Assembly: GCA_018969355.1 (NCBI GenBank)
Contig: JAGWYO010000009.1
Span: forward strand, 1-49,129
DNA length: 49,129 nt
Reading direction: 5' to 3'
Source: Actinomycetales bacterium
Lineage (GTDB): Bacteria > Actinomycetota > Actinomycetes > Nanopelagicales > Nanopelagicaceae
A program made the position numbers and the translations under genes. The notes below the pieces were generated by a model. That model searched no databases. It saw only the letters and a list, made by a program, of their open reading frames with translations, and was not told the DNA's origin. Each line of letters begins with the position of its first letter. The stretch's first letter is position 1. Shown here piece by piece: positions 30,774 to 41,132 of this stretch.

Positions 30774-30792
30774 AAAAAACCCGCTCGGTTTT
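30774..30792 (-). terminator. Weak terminator-like hairpin in the rpsB leader
   Basis: AAAACC (30792-30787) pairs with GGTTTT (30781-30776) around a five-base loop, and the T-run extends to six. The stem is AT-rich and four of the Ts are in it, so termination would be weak. It could end read-through from the glycosyltransferase gene or act as an attenuator of rpsB. Confidence 0.35.
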
Positions 30793-30813
30793 GGCCAAAC
30801 AATTTGTTAGGCC
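30793..30813 (-). promoter_or_regulatory. 21-base palindrome in the rpsB leader
   Basis: GGCC-TAACAA-A-TTGTTT-GGCC on the minus strand pairs at nine of ten positions around a single central base. As DNA it looks like a dimeric regulator operator; as RNA it could form a stem only by opening its centre. It abuts the weak hairpin at 30774-30792. Confidence 0.45.
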
Positions 30814-30924
30814 CGTCGCACTGAAACTCATCTACCGAATTAACGGACCGAGATGATTCACCCACCAAAAGTGAGGCAGTGCTGAGATGTCACCAGCTGA
30901 ATTACTTCAACTGATGCGGGGCAA

Positions 30925-30930
30925 ATCTTA
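30925..30930 (-). promoter_or_regulatory. Candidate -10 box for rpsB
   Basis: TAAGAT is the only TANNNT hexamer I found in the 222-base gap upstream of rpsB. It would give a leader of about 190 bases that carries the palindrome and hairpin. The rest of this gap (30814-30924) shows no gene on either strand that I can support. Confidence 0.3.
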
Positions 30931-30951
30931 CCCGAGCCGTGAGCGTGCTCT

Positions 30952-31644
30952 TTACCGCCCAACTAAGCGTAAAAACCCCCAGGCGCTGATACGCAGCATG
31001 GCTTCTAGGGCAATTGCAAAGCTCATTTTGCTCACCCCATGTTCACGCTCGATAAAAGTAATGGGAACTTCAGCAATCGATCCCCCTCTAGCAATCGCCC
31101 TGCGAGTCATCTCTATCTGAAAGCAATATCCCTCACTAGCAATTGTTTGGATCTCCATCTTTTTTAAAAGTGAGGCTGAATAGATTCGAAAACCCGCAGT
31201 TGTATCAGCCACGCCTAAAGATAAGACAAGGTTGGCATATCTATTGGCTGCCTTTGAGAGCAGTTCTCGAAACTTGCTCCAATTAACTATCGTGCCATCG
31301 GCAACCCAGCGTGAACCAATTAACAGATCAGCCGAACCAATCCACTGCATCATCGCAGCTAAATCACGCACTTGGTGGGAACCATCAGCATCCATTTCAA
31401 TAATATTTTCATAACCACGATCGAGGGCAATTTGAAAACCAACCCGATAGGCACTTCCCAAGCCTTGCTTGCCGCTGCGTTCAACTACTTCAACGCCATG
31501 GGCTTTACAGATTTGAGCTGTGCCGTCAGGTGATCCGTCATCTATGACTAGAACATCAACATCAAGTGTGGCCAACTCATCGAGCAGCGAACCAATACTT
31601 TCAACTTCGTTATATGTTGGAATAACAACTATTGATTTACTCAT
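30952..31644 (-). CDS. Polyprenol-phosphate mannose synthase (GT2 family)
   Basis: Transfers mannose from GDP-mannose to a polyprenyl phosphate at the cytosolic membrane face, making a donor for mannolipids or protein mannosylation. Of 230 residues, the nucleotide-binding DDGSPDG is at 35-41 and the metal motif DAD at 85-87, followed by GSHQ. It lacks C-terminal membrane helices and the Lnt-like acyltransferase domain fused in mycobacterial Ppm1. It overlaps xerC by four bases. The exact sugar is inferred from DPM1/Ppm similarity. Confidence 0.85.
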   Translation of the reverse strand: MSKSIVVIPTYNEVESIGSLLDELATLDVDVLVIDDGSPDGTAQICKAHGVEVVERSGKQGLGSAYRVGFQIALDRGYENIIEMDADGSHQVRDLAAMMQWIGSADLLIGSRWVADGTIVNWSKFRELLSKAANRYANLVLSLGVADTTAGFRIYSASLLKKMEIQTIASEGYCFQIEMTRRAIARGGSIAEVPITFIEREHGVSKMSFAIALEAMLRISAWGFLRLVGR

Positions 31645-32555
31645 GCGCGTGGATGCGCCTGTTTGAAAGCTTTTTGTAAACGCTCAGTTGATACATGTGT
31701 ATAAATCTGAGTTGTGGCCAAAGAAGCATGACCCAAAATCTCTTGTACGGTGCGCAGATCAGCACCACCTTCTAACAGATGCGTTGCAGCCGAATGGCGT
31801 AGAGCATGTGGTCCTATGCGCTCAATGCCTTCAATGGCAGAAAGTGCTTCATACACAACGGTTCTCACAGCCCTTTGATCTATTCGCTTTCCACGGGCCC
31901 CAAGAAAAACAGCTTTTTCAGATTTCTCATTGAGTAACTCTTGGCGTCCATCATTTAGCCACTTCTTAAGTGCGCGCATCGCAGGATTGCCAACTGGAAT
32001 AACACGTTCCTTATTTCCTTTTCCCAGCACTTGAATGGTCTGGCGGTTGTAATCAATATCGCCTAGATCTAAGCCACACAGTTCTGCCACGCGAGCACCT
32101 GTGGCATACAACAGCTCCACTATCGCAACATCGCGCAACGTCACAGGAGTCACATCCTCTGCAGCCCGTGTTGCCATGGAATCCATGGCGGTTTTAGCAT
32201 CCTCGACTCCTAAAACTTCAGGCAATATGCGATGTCCCTTAGGTGTTGCAAGGGATGCACCCACATCGCTGGTTATATATTTGTTCTTTAACGCCCACTT
32301 AGTAAATAAGCGCACTGAGACTGCTCTGCGCGAAAGAGTTGTGCGCGATGCACCCTTAACTTGTTGATTTGCTAGCCATGATCGCAGATGAACTAGCTGC
32401 AACTGTGAGATATTAGTAAGCCCGCTTTTTTCTAAATGCGCCAATAATGAGGTTAAATCCCCCATGTATGCACGGATTGTATGTACAGAAAGATTGCGTT
32501 CAACTTCTAAATGGTGTTGAAAAGTAGTCAGTAACTTTTCAAAATCTTCGCTCAC
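31641..32555 (-). CDS. xerC: Tyrosine recombinase XerC
   Basis: Resolves chromosome dimers at dif with a partner recombinase. All catalytic residues are visible in 304 residues: R155, K179, H250-x-x-R253, H276 and nucleophile Y285. The N-terminal SAM-like core-binding domain covers about 1-95. Its position just upstream of rpsB is typical of actinobacterial XerC, and nothing nearby suggests an integrase role. The GTG start lacks a ribosome binding site; TAAAGT, sharing its TAA with the cimA stop, lies six bases upstream. Confidence 0.92.
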   Translation of the reverse strand: MSEDFEKLLTTFQHHLEVERNLSVHTIRAYMGDLTSLLAHLEKSGLTNISQLQLVHLRSWLANQQVKGASRTTLSRRAVSVRLFTKWALKNKYITSDVGASLATPKGHRILPEVLGVEDAKTAMDSMATRAAEDVTPVTLRDVAIVELLYATGARVAELCGLDLGDIDYNRQTIQVLGKGNKERVIPVGNPAMRALKKWLNDGRQELLNEKSEKAVFLGARGKRIDQRAVRTVVYEALSAIEGIERIGPHALRHSAATHLLEGGADLRTVQEILGHASLATTQIYTHVSTERLQKAFKQAHPRA

Positions 32556-32567
32556 ACGCCAACTTTA
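32556..32567 (-). promoter_or_regulatory. Possible leaderless -10 box for xerC
   Basis: TAAAGT at 32567-32562 is followed by six bases and the xerC GTG. The TAA is the cimA stop codon. It matches TANNNT and the spacing of the other SD-less genes, but not the TAGRCT form, so it is less certain. Confidence 0.35.
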
Positions 32568-34154
32568 CTCGGGTTTACGTCCCTGACGCATAAGGCCGAA
32601 GGTGACGGCATCCTCTAACGCCATTGCAGAGGCTGCAATAACGTTCTCGTGAACACCAACGGTGTTCCATTCACCCTTGCCATCACTTGTTTCAACCAAT
32701 ACGCGTGTAATAGCACCCGTGCCCAGGCGACCCTCAAGAATTCGAACTTTGTAATCGGTGAGCTCTAAAACTTCTAACTCTGGATAGAGCGCCTTTAATC
32801 CAGTGCGCAAAGCGTTATCAAAAGCGTTGACCGGACCATTACCAATCCCAGAACATGAAATCTGCTTACCTTTTGCCGTTACTTTAACTTCAGCCTTTGT
32901 AAGAATGCTTTGATCTTCAGAGCGCTCAACGGTTGTTAGCCAATGGTCAATGGTGAAGAAAGTTGGACGCTTGCCGATCATCTCTTCATGAACAAGAAGT
33001 TCAAATGAGGCATCGGCTGCTTCAAAGGTAAATCCGCGAGATTCCATCTCTTTAACGCGATCAACGATGCGGCCAATAAGTTCTTTATCTCCACCAAGGT
33101 CAACACCGAGTTCTTGGGACTTTAATTCAATCGATGCACGCCCAGCCATGTCAGAGACCAACATGCGCATATCATTTCCAACGGTTTCTGGATCTTCATG
33201 CTGATACAGAGCTGGATCCACCTTGATTGCACTGGCGTGAAGGCCTGCTTTATGAGCAAATGCAGAGACACCCACATATGGCTGACGTGCACTGGATGAA
33301 ACATTTGTAACCTCAGCTACAGCATGAGAAATTCTAAATGCTTCACGCAATGCGTTCTTAGGCAAAACTAGTTGATGCTTCTTCAATTCCAAGTTTGCAA
33401 TAATTGTTACTAAATCTGCATTTCCTGTGCGCTCACCATAGCCATTAAGCGTTCCTTGAACATGTGTGGCACCAGCTGCAACTGCAGCCATTGAGTTAGC
33501 AACTGCGCACCCTGTGTCGTTGTGACAATGAATTCCAAGACGGGCAGAGCTTGCAGTTAAAACATCATGGACAACTTGAGAGAGCTCATCCGGCAACATT
33601 CCTCCGTTTGTATCGCACAACGCTATGACATCAGCGCCAGCTTCAGCTGCAACGCGAACAACTTCTAGAGCATAAGCACGGTTGCTGCGGTAGCCATCAA
33701 AGAAGTGCTCAGCATCAAGAAACACACGTTGTCCCTCTGCAATTAAGTGAGTGACTGAATCACGAATCATCGCTAAGTTTTCATCCAGAGAAGTCTTTAA
33801 AGCTAAATCAACGTGTCGATCAAAAGCCTTTGCTACTAATGTAACTGCAGGTGCACCTGAATCACGAAGCGCTCCAAGCAAAACATCATCAGCAGCGCTC
33901 ACGTTAGGACGACGTGTGGCACCAAAGGCAACGAAGGTCGCATTCTTTAATACTAATTCTTTTTTAGCACGCGCAAAAAACTCAGTGTCCTTTGGGTTTG
34001 CCCCTGGCCATCCGCCTTCAATAAAGCCAACACCAAGTTCATCAAGGTGACGCGCAATTGCCAACTTGTCATGAACCGAAAGATTTAATCCCTCTTGCTG
34101 CGCACCATCGCGCAAGGTGGTGTCATAGATATGAAATGCATCTGAGACTGGCAT
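32565..34154 (-). CDS. cimA: Citramalate synthase (isopropylmalate synthase-like)
   Basis: Condenses pyruvate with acetyl-CoA to (R)-citramalate, a threonine-independent route to 2-oxobutyrate and isoleucine. The N-terminal DRE-TIM barrel starts YDTTLRDGAQQEG near residue 9, with IHCHNDTGCAVAN near 204 holding the metal-binding histidines, and a C-terminal LeuA-type regulatory domain ends the 529 residues. FIEGGWPGANPKD near 39 is typical of the citramalate synthase subgroup. It overlaps ilvE by one base (TAATG), inside a branched-chain amino acid operon, which supports the assignment. Confidence 0.9.
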   Translation of the reverse strand: MPVSDAFHIYDTTLRDGAQQEGLNLSVHDKLAIARHLDELGVGFIEGGWPGANPKDTEFFARAKKELVLKNATFVAFGATRRPNVSAADDVLLGALRDSGAPAVTLVAKAFDRHVDLALKTSLDENLAMIRDSVTHLIAEGQRVFLDAEHFFDGYRSNRAYALEVVRVAAEAGADVIALCDTNGGMLPDELSQVVHDVLTASSARLGIHCHNDTGCAVANSMAAVAAGATHVQGTLNGYGERTGNADLVTIIANLELKKHQLVLPKNALREAFRISHAVAEVTNVSSSARQPYVGVSAFAHKAGLHASAIKVDPALYQHEDPETVGNDMRMLVSDMAGRASIELKSQELGVDLGGDKELIGRIVDRVKEMESRGFTFEAADASFELLVHEEMIGKRPTFFTIDHWLTTVERSEDQSILTKAEVKVTAKGKQISCSGIGNGPVNAFDNALRTGLKALYPELEVLELTDYKVRILEGRLGTGAITRVLVETSDGKGEWNTVGVHENVIAASAMALEDAVTFGLMRQGRKPE

Positions 34155-35233
34155 TAGCAGACCTTATGAACCCAGCTGTGTGTATCTGGAGTTGTTCCAT
34201 GTTGAATTGCAAGTAAGTGATTGCGAATCTGCATAGTAATCACACCTGGCTGTCCATTTCCCGTTATCCACGTACCCATGGTTGATTTTGCCGAACCAAC
34301 GGGGGAAACAACTGCGGCGGTTCCACAAGCGAAAATTTCAGTGATTTCACCGGATGCAACGCCATCACGCCAATCATCGATGCTCAGCATTACTTCTTCA
34401 GTTTTATAACCAAGATCTTTAGCAACAGAGAGGATTGAATCTCGAGTGATTCCTGGAAGTAACGTACCAGTTAATTTTGGTGTGATGACAGTTGCATCTG
34501 CACCTTTACCCTTAACAAAGTAAAGGTTCATGCCGCCCATCTCTTCAACCCACTTGCGCTCTTTTGCATCGATCCACACAACTTGATCGCAACCCTCTTT
34601 AGCAGCAGCTTTTTGTGCAACTAGCGATGCTGCATAGTTTCCACCGCATTTTGCTTCACCTGTTCCACCTTGTACCGCACGGACATATTCAGTTGAAATC
34701 CACACAGATACCGCCTTTGATGGATCAAAGTAAGCACCTGCTGGTGTTGCAATGAGAATGTACGTGGCTTTATTAGTTGGGCGAACACCTAGGCCAACTT
34801 CAGTAGCAATCATGAATGGACGGATATATAAGGACTCTCCAACTCTATTTGGAACCCAACCTGCGTCCTGCTTGACTAAAGTTTCAACAGTTTCTAAAAA
34901 TAGCGCTTCTGGCATTTCAGGTAGAGCTAAACGTTTTGCAGAGTTTGCAAAACGCTTTGCATTTGCATCAGGGCGAAACAGTGAGATTGACCCATCAGGT
35001 TGACGGTATGCCTTCATACCTTCAAAGATTTCTTGACCGTAGTGAAAAACTGCTGTCGCAGGATCTAGTGAAAGTGGGCCATATGGCTGTAACTCTGGTT
35101 CTCCCCATCCATCTTTTTCAGTCCATTCACAGACAACCATGTGGTCGGTGTAGTACTTACCGAATCCGCCTTCAGCAACAAGTGCATCACGTGTAGCAGC
35201 ATCTTTTGCATGGGGGTTGAGTGTAATTTTCAT
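34154..35233 (-). CDS. ilvE: Branched-chain amino acid aminotransferase
   Basis: A fold-type IV PLP enzyme making valine, leucine and isoleucine from their keto acids with glutamate. The PLP lysine is K195 in AKCGGNYAAS; FEGMKAYR near residue 70 and the ACGTAAVVSPVG loop near 310 are also family features. The 359 residues match the larger, eukaryote- and actinobacteria-type enzyme. It starts three bases after leuB and overlaps cimA by one base. Confidence 0.95.
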   Translation of the reverse strand: MKITLNPHAKDAATRDALVAEGGFGKYYTDHMVVCEWTEKDGWGEPELQPYGPLSLDPATAVFHYGQEIFEGMKAYRQPDGSISLFRPDANAKRFANSAKRLALPEMPEALFLETVETLVKQDAGWVPNRVGESLYIRPFMIATEVGLGVRPTNKATYILIATPAGAYFDPSKAVSVWISTEYVRAVQGGTGEAKCGGNYAASLVAQKAAAKEGCDQVVWIDAKERKWVEEMGGMNLYFVKGKGADATVITPKLTGTLLPGITRDSILSVAKDLGYKTEEVMLSIDDWRDGVASGEITEIFACGTAAVVSPVGSAKSTMGTWITGNGQPGVITMQIRNHLLAIQHGTTPDTHSWVHKVC

Positions 35234-35236
35234 GGC

Positions 35237-36270
35237 TTATAACGCTGCGACTAGCGCATCTCCCACTTCACTTGTGCTTCGCTTCTTATCGCCTCGAGAT
35301 AGTAAATCAGCAGCAACTGCGCGCTCAACATCGCGAGCAGCATCGCTATAACCCAAGTGATCGAGCATCATCGCAACTGACATAACTGTGGCAGTTGGAT
35401 CTGCAATATTTTTCCCAGCAATATCTGGAGCCGAACCATGTACTGGCTCAAACATGGAGGGGAATTTTCCAGTTGGGTTGATATTTCCCGAAGCCGCTAA
35501 CCCAATGCCGCCACAGATAGCAGCTGCAATGTCGGTCAAGATGTCGCCGAAAAGGTTATCGGTCACAACAACATCAAAGCGCTCTGGGTTAGTGACAAAA
35601 AACATTGACGCTGCATCAACATGTAAATAGTCAGTTGTAACGTTCGGATATTCCTTTGCGACTTCATTAAATGTGCGGGTCCACAGGCCGCCAGCTCGGG
35701 TTAATACGTTGTTTTTGTGCACCAAAGTCAGCTTCTTGCGCTCTCTCTTTGAAGCACGCTCGAATGCATCGCGGATTACTCGCTCTGCACCGCGACGAGT
35801 ATTCAAACTTTCCTCAGTGGCAATCTCTGCATCAGTGCCTTCTGCAAGGACTCCCCCAGCACCAACATAAGGACCTTCGGTTCCTTCGCGCACAACTACA
35901 AAATCAATAGGGGCCTTAGTTGCTAAAGGCCCAGTAACCCCAGGCATTAAACGTGCAGGGCGCAGATTAATGTAGTGATCGAATGAAAAACGAAGCTTTA
36001 ACAAAAGTCCACGCTCTAATACGCCAGATGGAACTGTTGGATCTCCAACTGCACCTAACAAAATAACATCCTTAGTTGCGATCTCATCTAAGACTGCTTG
36101 TGGAAGAACTTCACCCGTGCGGTGCCAAAAACCAGCTCCTAAGTCATATGACGTGCGCTTGAAGCTCACTTCATACTTCTTGGCCACAACGTCCAGAACT
36201 TTTAAACCCTCGTTAACTACCTCAGGACCAATTCCATCCCCGGCAATAACAGCTAAGTTGATAGTTTTCA

Positions 36271-36271
<1 letters not shown>
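35237..36271 (-). CDS. leuB: 3-isopropylmalate dehydrogenase
   Basis: Oxidises and decarboxylates 3-isopropylmalate in leucine synthesis using NAD. In 344 residues the metal and substrate motif [17 protein letters not shown] is near 218, and the nucleotide motif [18 protein letters not shown] near 272. LeuB-family enzymes can also act on beta-methylmalate from citramalate, which fits cimA two genes downstream. It overlaps serA by one base (TAATG). Confidence 0.94.
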
Positions 36272-38905
<2,634 letters not shown>

Positions 38906-39193
38906 TTAGTTCTGGTAATCGGGTTGAGTGTCGTGAACTGCTGGTGCTGCCTTATCAGGAAGTATTTCCTTGATAGAAATGACATTGATTAACTTATCGA
39001 GCTGAGCAATTACTTGCTCGAGAGCATGGCCTTCCAAATTAACCACAATGTCCATCTGTGAGATGGTTGGGTCAGCTGTTGGACCAACTGATAAGCGTTC
39101 AATGTTGTATGCACGGCGAGAGAATAGACCAGCAACGCGGGCCAGTACGCCAGGTGAGTTCTCTACTAAAACTTCGAGTGTGTGTTGGGCCAT
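38906..39193 (-). CDS. ilvN: Acetolactate synthase small subunit, single-ACT short form
   Basis: The regulatory subunit that binds valine and activates IlvB. The single N-terminal ACT domain is clear: LVENSPGVLARVAGLFSRR near residues 9-27 and INVISIKEI near 69-77. Actinobacterial IlvN proteins are usually about 165-175 residues, with a second C-terminal domain. This one has 95, ending in a polar tail, and only 12 bases separate it from ilvC, so the second domain is absent rather than frameshifted. A good AGGAG precedes the ATG. Feedback inhibition may be altered. Confidence 0.9.
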   Translation of the reverse strand: MAQHTLEVLVENSPGVLARVAGLFSRRAYNIERLSVGPTADPTISQMDIVVNLEGHALEQVIAQLDKLINVISIKEILPDKAAPAVHDTQPDYQN

Positions 39194-39195
39194 TT

Positions 39196-40932
39196 TTATA
39201 GCTCCTGTGAATCCCAGTCAGGCGCGGTTTCGCGCGCAATCTTAATATCATCATTTGATGCACCAGCTGCAACCATTGGCCACACCATTGCATCACGATG
39301 CACGCGGAAATCGATCACAACAGGTTGATTATGAATACCCATTGCTTTTTCAATTATTGCATCAACATCTTCTTCACGCTCACAGCTCAATCCAACGCAA
39401 CCCATGGCTTCTGCAAGCATCGGGAAATTAGGGACTCGTTTAGATTCAAGGCTGGTATTTGAATAACGACCTTCATAGAAAAGGGTCTGCCACTGACGAA
39501 CCATGCCAAGAGATTCGTTATTAATGATTGCCACCTTGATTGGAATGTTATTGAGTGCACATGTTACGAGCTCTTGATTAGTCATTTGGAAACAACCATC
39601 TCCATCAATTGCCCAAACGGTTGTATCCGGTGCACCAACCTTTGCACCCATGGCTGCAGGAACTGCATAACCCATCGTTCCTAAGCCTCCTGAGTTAAGC
39701 CAGGTGCGGGGGTTTTCATAAGAAACAAATTGCGAAGCCCACATCTGATGCTGACCAACACCAGCAGCAAATATTGCTTCAGGACCAGAGATTTTCCCAA
39801 GCCTTTCAATTACATACTGAGGAGAGAGCGAGCCATCACTTGGTTTGTCATACCCAAGTGGGTAGGCAGCTTTAAGTGAATTCATTTGACGCAACCATGG
39901 GGCTAGATCTGGCTGATTCTTTCCGAGAGCTGCTTTAAGTGCTGGAATCAGCGCAGAGAGAGTATTTTTAAGATCTCCCAATACGGCAACATCTGCAAAG
40001 CGGTTTTTGCCAATTTCAGCAGGATCAACGTCAGCGTGAATAACCTTGGCATTGACTGCAAAAGTTGAAAGCTTGCCAGTAACACGATCATCAAAACGAG
40101 CACCTAAAGTAATAAGTAAATCTGCCTTTTGTAGCGCCGTCACTGCCGCGACAGTTCCATGCATACCTGGCATTCCAAGATTGAGTGGATGACTATCTGG
40201 GAAGGCGCCACGAGCCATAAGTGTTGTGACAACCGGTGCACCAAGTAATTGCGCAAGTTCCATTAATTCACGTGAGGCATCTGCTTTAATTATTCCGCCA
40301 CCAACATAAAACACTGGCTTGCTCGATTGTGTGATCAGTGCTGCAGCATCAAGAATGGATTGATTATCTGGAACTAGCTTGGGTTGATAACCTGCCAAGT
40401 TAACAGAATGTGGATACTTAAAATCTGTCATAGTTTGCAAAGCATCTTTTGCAATATCAACTAGCACAGGGCCAGGACGGCCCGTGCTGGCAATATGAAA
40501 TGCCTCTGCAATTGCTCGTGGAATATCAGCAGGGTTAGTAATGAGATAATTGTGCTTTGCAAATGGCATTGTGATGCCACGAATATCAGCTTCTTGAAAA
40601 GCATCGGTTCCAATTGCAACAGAAGGAACTTGGCCAGTAATAGCAACAACTGGAACTGAATCCATCGCAGCATCGGCCAAAGGAGTTACAAGATTTGTTG
40701 CACCAGGACCTGAAGTAGCGATGCACACGCCAACCCGTCCAGTAACTTGGGCATAACCTGTTGCTGCATGTCCTGCACCTTGTTCATGGCGAACAAGAAC
40801 ATGGCGAATGGAGCTAGAAAATATTGGATCATAGGCTGGCAAAATCGCACCGCCTGGGATTCCAAACATGACATCAACGCCTGCTGCTTCAAGTGATGCC
40901 ACAAGTGAACTTGCTCCAGTCATCTGACTCAT
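39196..40932 (-). CDS. ilvB: Acetolactate synthase large subunit
   Basis: The thiamine diphosphate enzyme that forms acetolactate or acetohydroxybutyrate. The activating glutamate lies in [14 protein letters not shown], and the ThDP motif [12 protein letters not shown] ends in NN near residues 445-474. A central FAD-binding domain is present. The frame opens with a TTG at 40977, but the ATG at 40932 (MSQMTGA) has GGGAG seven bases upstream and gives 578 residues. It lies behind a leader-peptide attenuator and is followed two bases later by ilvN. Confidence 0.95.
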   Translation of the reverse strand: MSQMTGASSLVASLEAAGVDVMFGIPGGAILPAYDPIFSSSIRHVLVRHEQGAGHAATGYAQVTGRVGVCIATSGPGATNLVTPLADAAMDSVPVVAITGQVPSVAIGTDAFQEADIRGITMPFAKHNYLITNPADIPRAIAEAFHIASTGRPGPVLVDIAKDALQTMTDFKYPHSVNLAGYQPKLVPDNQSILDAAALITQSSKPVFYVGGGIIKADASRELMELAQLLGAPVVTTLMARGAFPDSHPLNLGMPGMHGTVAAVTALQKADLLITLGARFDDRVTGKLSTFAVNAKVIHADVDPAEIGKNRFADVAVLGDLKNTLSALIPALKAALGKNQPDLAPWLRQMNSLKAAYPLGYDKPSDGSLSPQYVIERLGKISGPEAIFAAGVGQHQMWASQFVSYENPRTWLNSGGLGTMGYAVPAAMGAKVGAPDTTVWAIDGDGCFQMTNQELVTCALNNIPIKVAIINNESLGMVRQWQTLFYEGRYSNTSLESKRVPNFPMLAEAMGCVGLSCEREEDVDAIIEKAMGIHNQPVVIDFRVHRDAMVWPMVAAGASNDDIKIARETAPDWDSQEL

Positions 40933-40975
40933 TGTTCTTCTCCCTTCCCGGTCCTTGTATTTAATGTGATTAAAC

Positions 40976-41000
40976 AAAAAAACCCTCAGATAACTGAGGG
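40976..41000 (-). terminator. Attenuator terminator upstream of ilvB
   Basis: A perfect 7-bp stem CCCTCAG/CTGAGGG (41000-40994 and 40989-40983) has a 4-base loop and is followed by seven T at 40982-40976. This is a textbook intrinsic terminator lying 43 bases upstream of the ilvB start codon, so it would end most transcripts unless antitermination occurs. Confidence 0.85.
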
Positions 41001-41002
41001 CG

Positions 41003-41029
41003 GCGCATGATCATTGTTAGATCACGCGC
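41003..41029 (-). promoter_or_regulatory. Attenuator hairpin between leader peptide and terminator
   Basis: GCGCGTGATC (41029-41020) pairs with GATCATGCGC (41012-41003) over ten positions with one G-U, with a 7-base loop. It starts two bases after the leader stop codon, so a ribosome that finishes the peptide would cover its 5' arm. A ribosome stalled on the Val/Ile codons would leave it free. Its extension across one mismatch touches the first base of the terminator stem. Confidence 0.7.
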
Positions 41030-41031
41030 TG

Positions 41032-41061
41032 CTAAATCACCACCACAAATGTTGTGCTCAT
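41032..41061 (-). CDS. ilvB leader peptide (MSTTFVVVI)
   Basis: A nine-codon ORF whose last four codons are GTG GTG GTG ATT, encoding Val-Val-Val-Ile, then TAG. It lies 99 bases upstream of ilvB and directly before a hairpin and a terminator, the layout of ribosome-mediated attenuation. Scarcity of charged tRNA-Val or tRNA-Ile would stall translation here. A GGAG lies nine bases before the ATG. It is too short for ORF finders and unlikely to have a role as a protein. Comparable leader peptides are known for ilvBNC in Corynebacterium. Confidence 0.85.
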   Translation of the reverse strand: MSTTFVVVI

Positions 41062-41067
41062 GGCCTT

Positions 41068-41097
41068 ATTCTCCAATAAATGATGGATAAGAGTCAA
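41068..41097 (-). promoter_or_regulatory. Candidate promoter of the ilvB leader
   Basis: TTGACT (41097-41092) and GAGAAT (41073-41068) are 18 bases apart. They would place transcription start at or very near the leader-peptide ATG, making it leaderless. The -10 match is imperfect and overlaps the GGAG that could otherwise be a ribosome binding site, so the two readings compete. Confidence 0.4.
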
Positions 41098-41100
41098 GGC

Positions 41101-41118
41101 ATGAGATACACATCTCAT
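41101..41118 (-). promoter_or_regulatory. Operator-like palindrome upstream of the ilvB leader
   Basis: ATGAGAT-N4-ATCTCAT is a perfect 7-bp inverted repeat just upstream of the TTGACT box and just after the ilvD stop. No T-run follows, so it is more like a regulator site than a terminator. The regulator is unknown. Confidence 0.5.
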
Positions 41119-41132
41119 AATTTGAGCCAATT

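Noticed and set aside
30730-30831. N-terminal extension of S2 to an upstream start
   Set aside because: The extension has no S2 homology, while the ATG at 30729 has AAGGAG and a canonical S2 N-terminus.
30887-31120. Plus-strand frame of 77 codons entering the rpsB upstream gap
   Set aside because: More than half is antisense to the mannosyltransferase; no ribosome binding site or similarity recognised.
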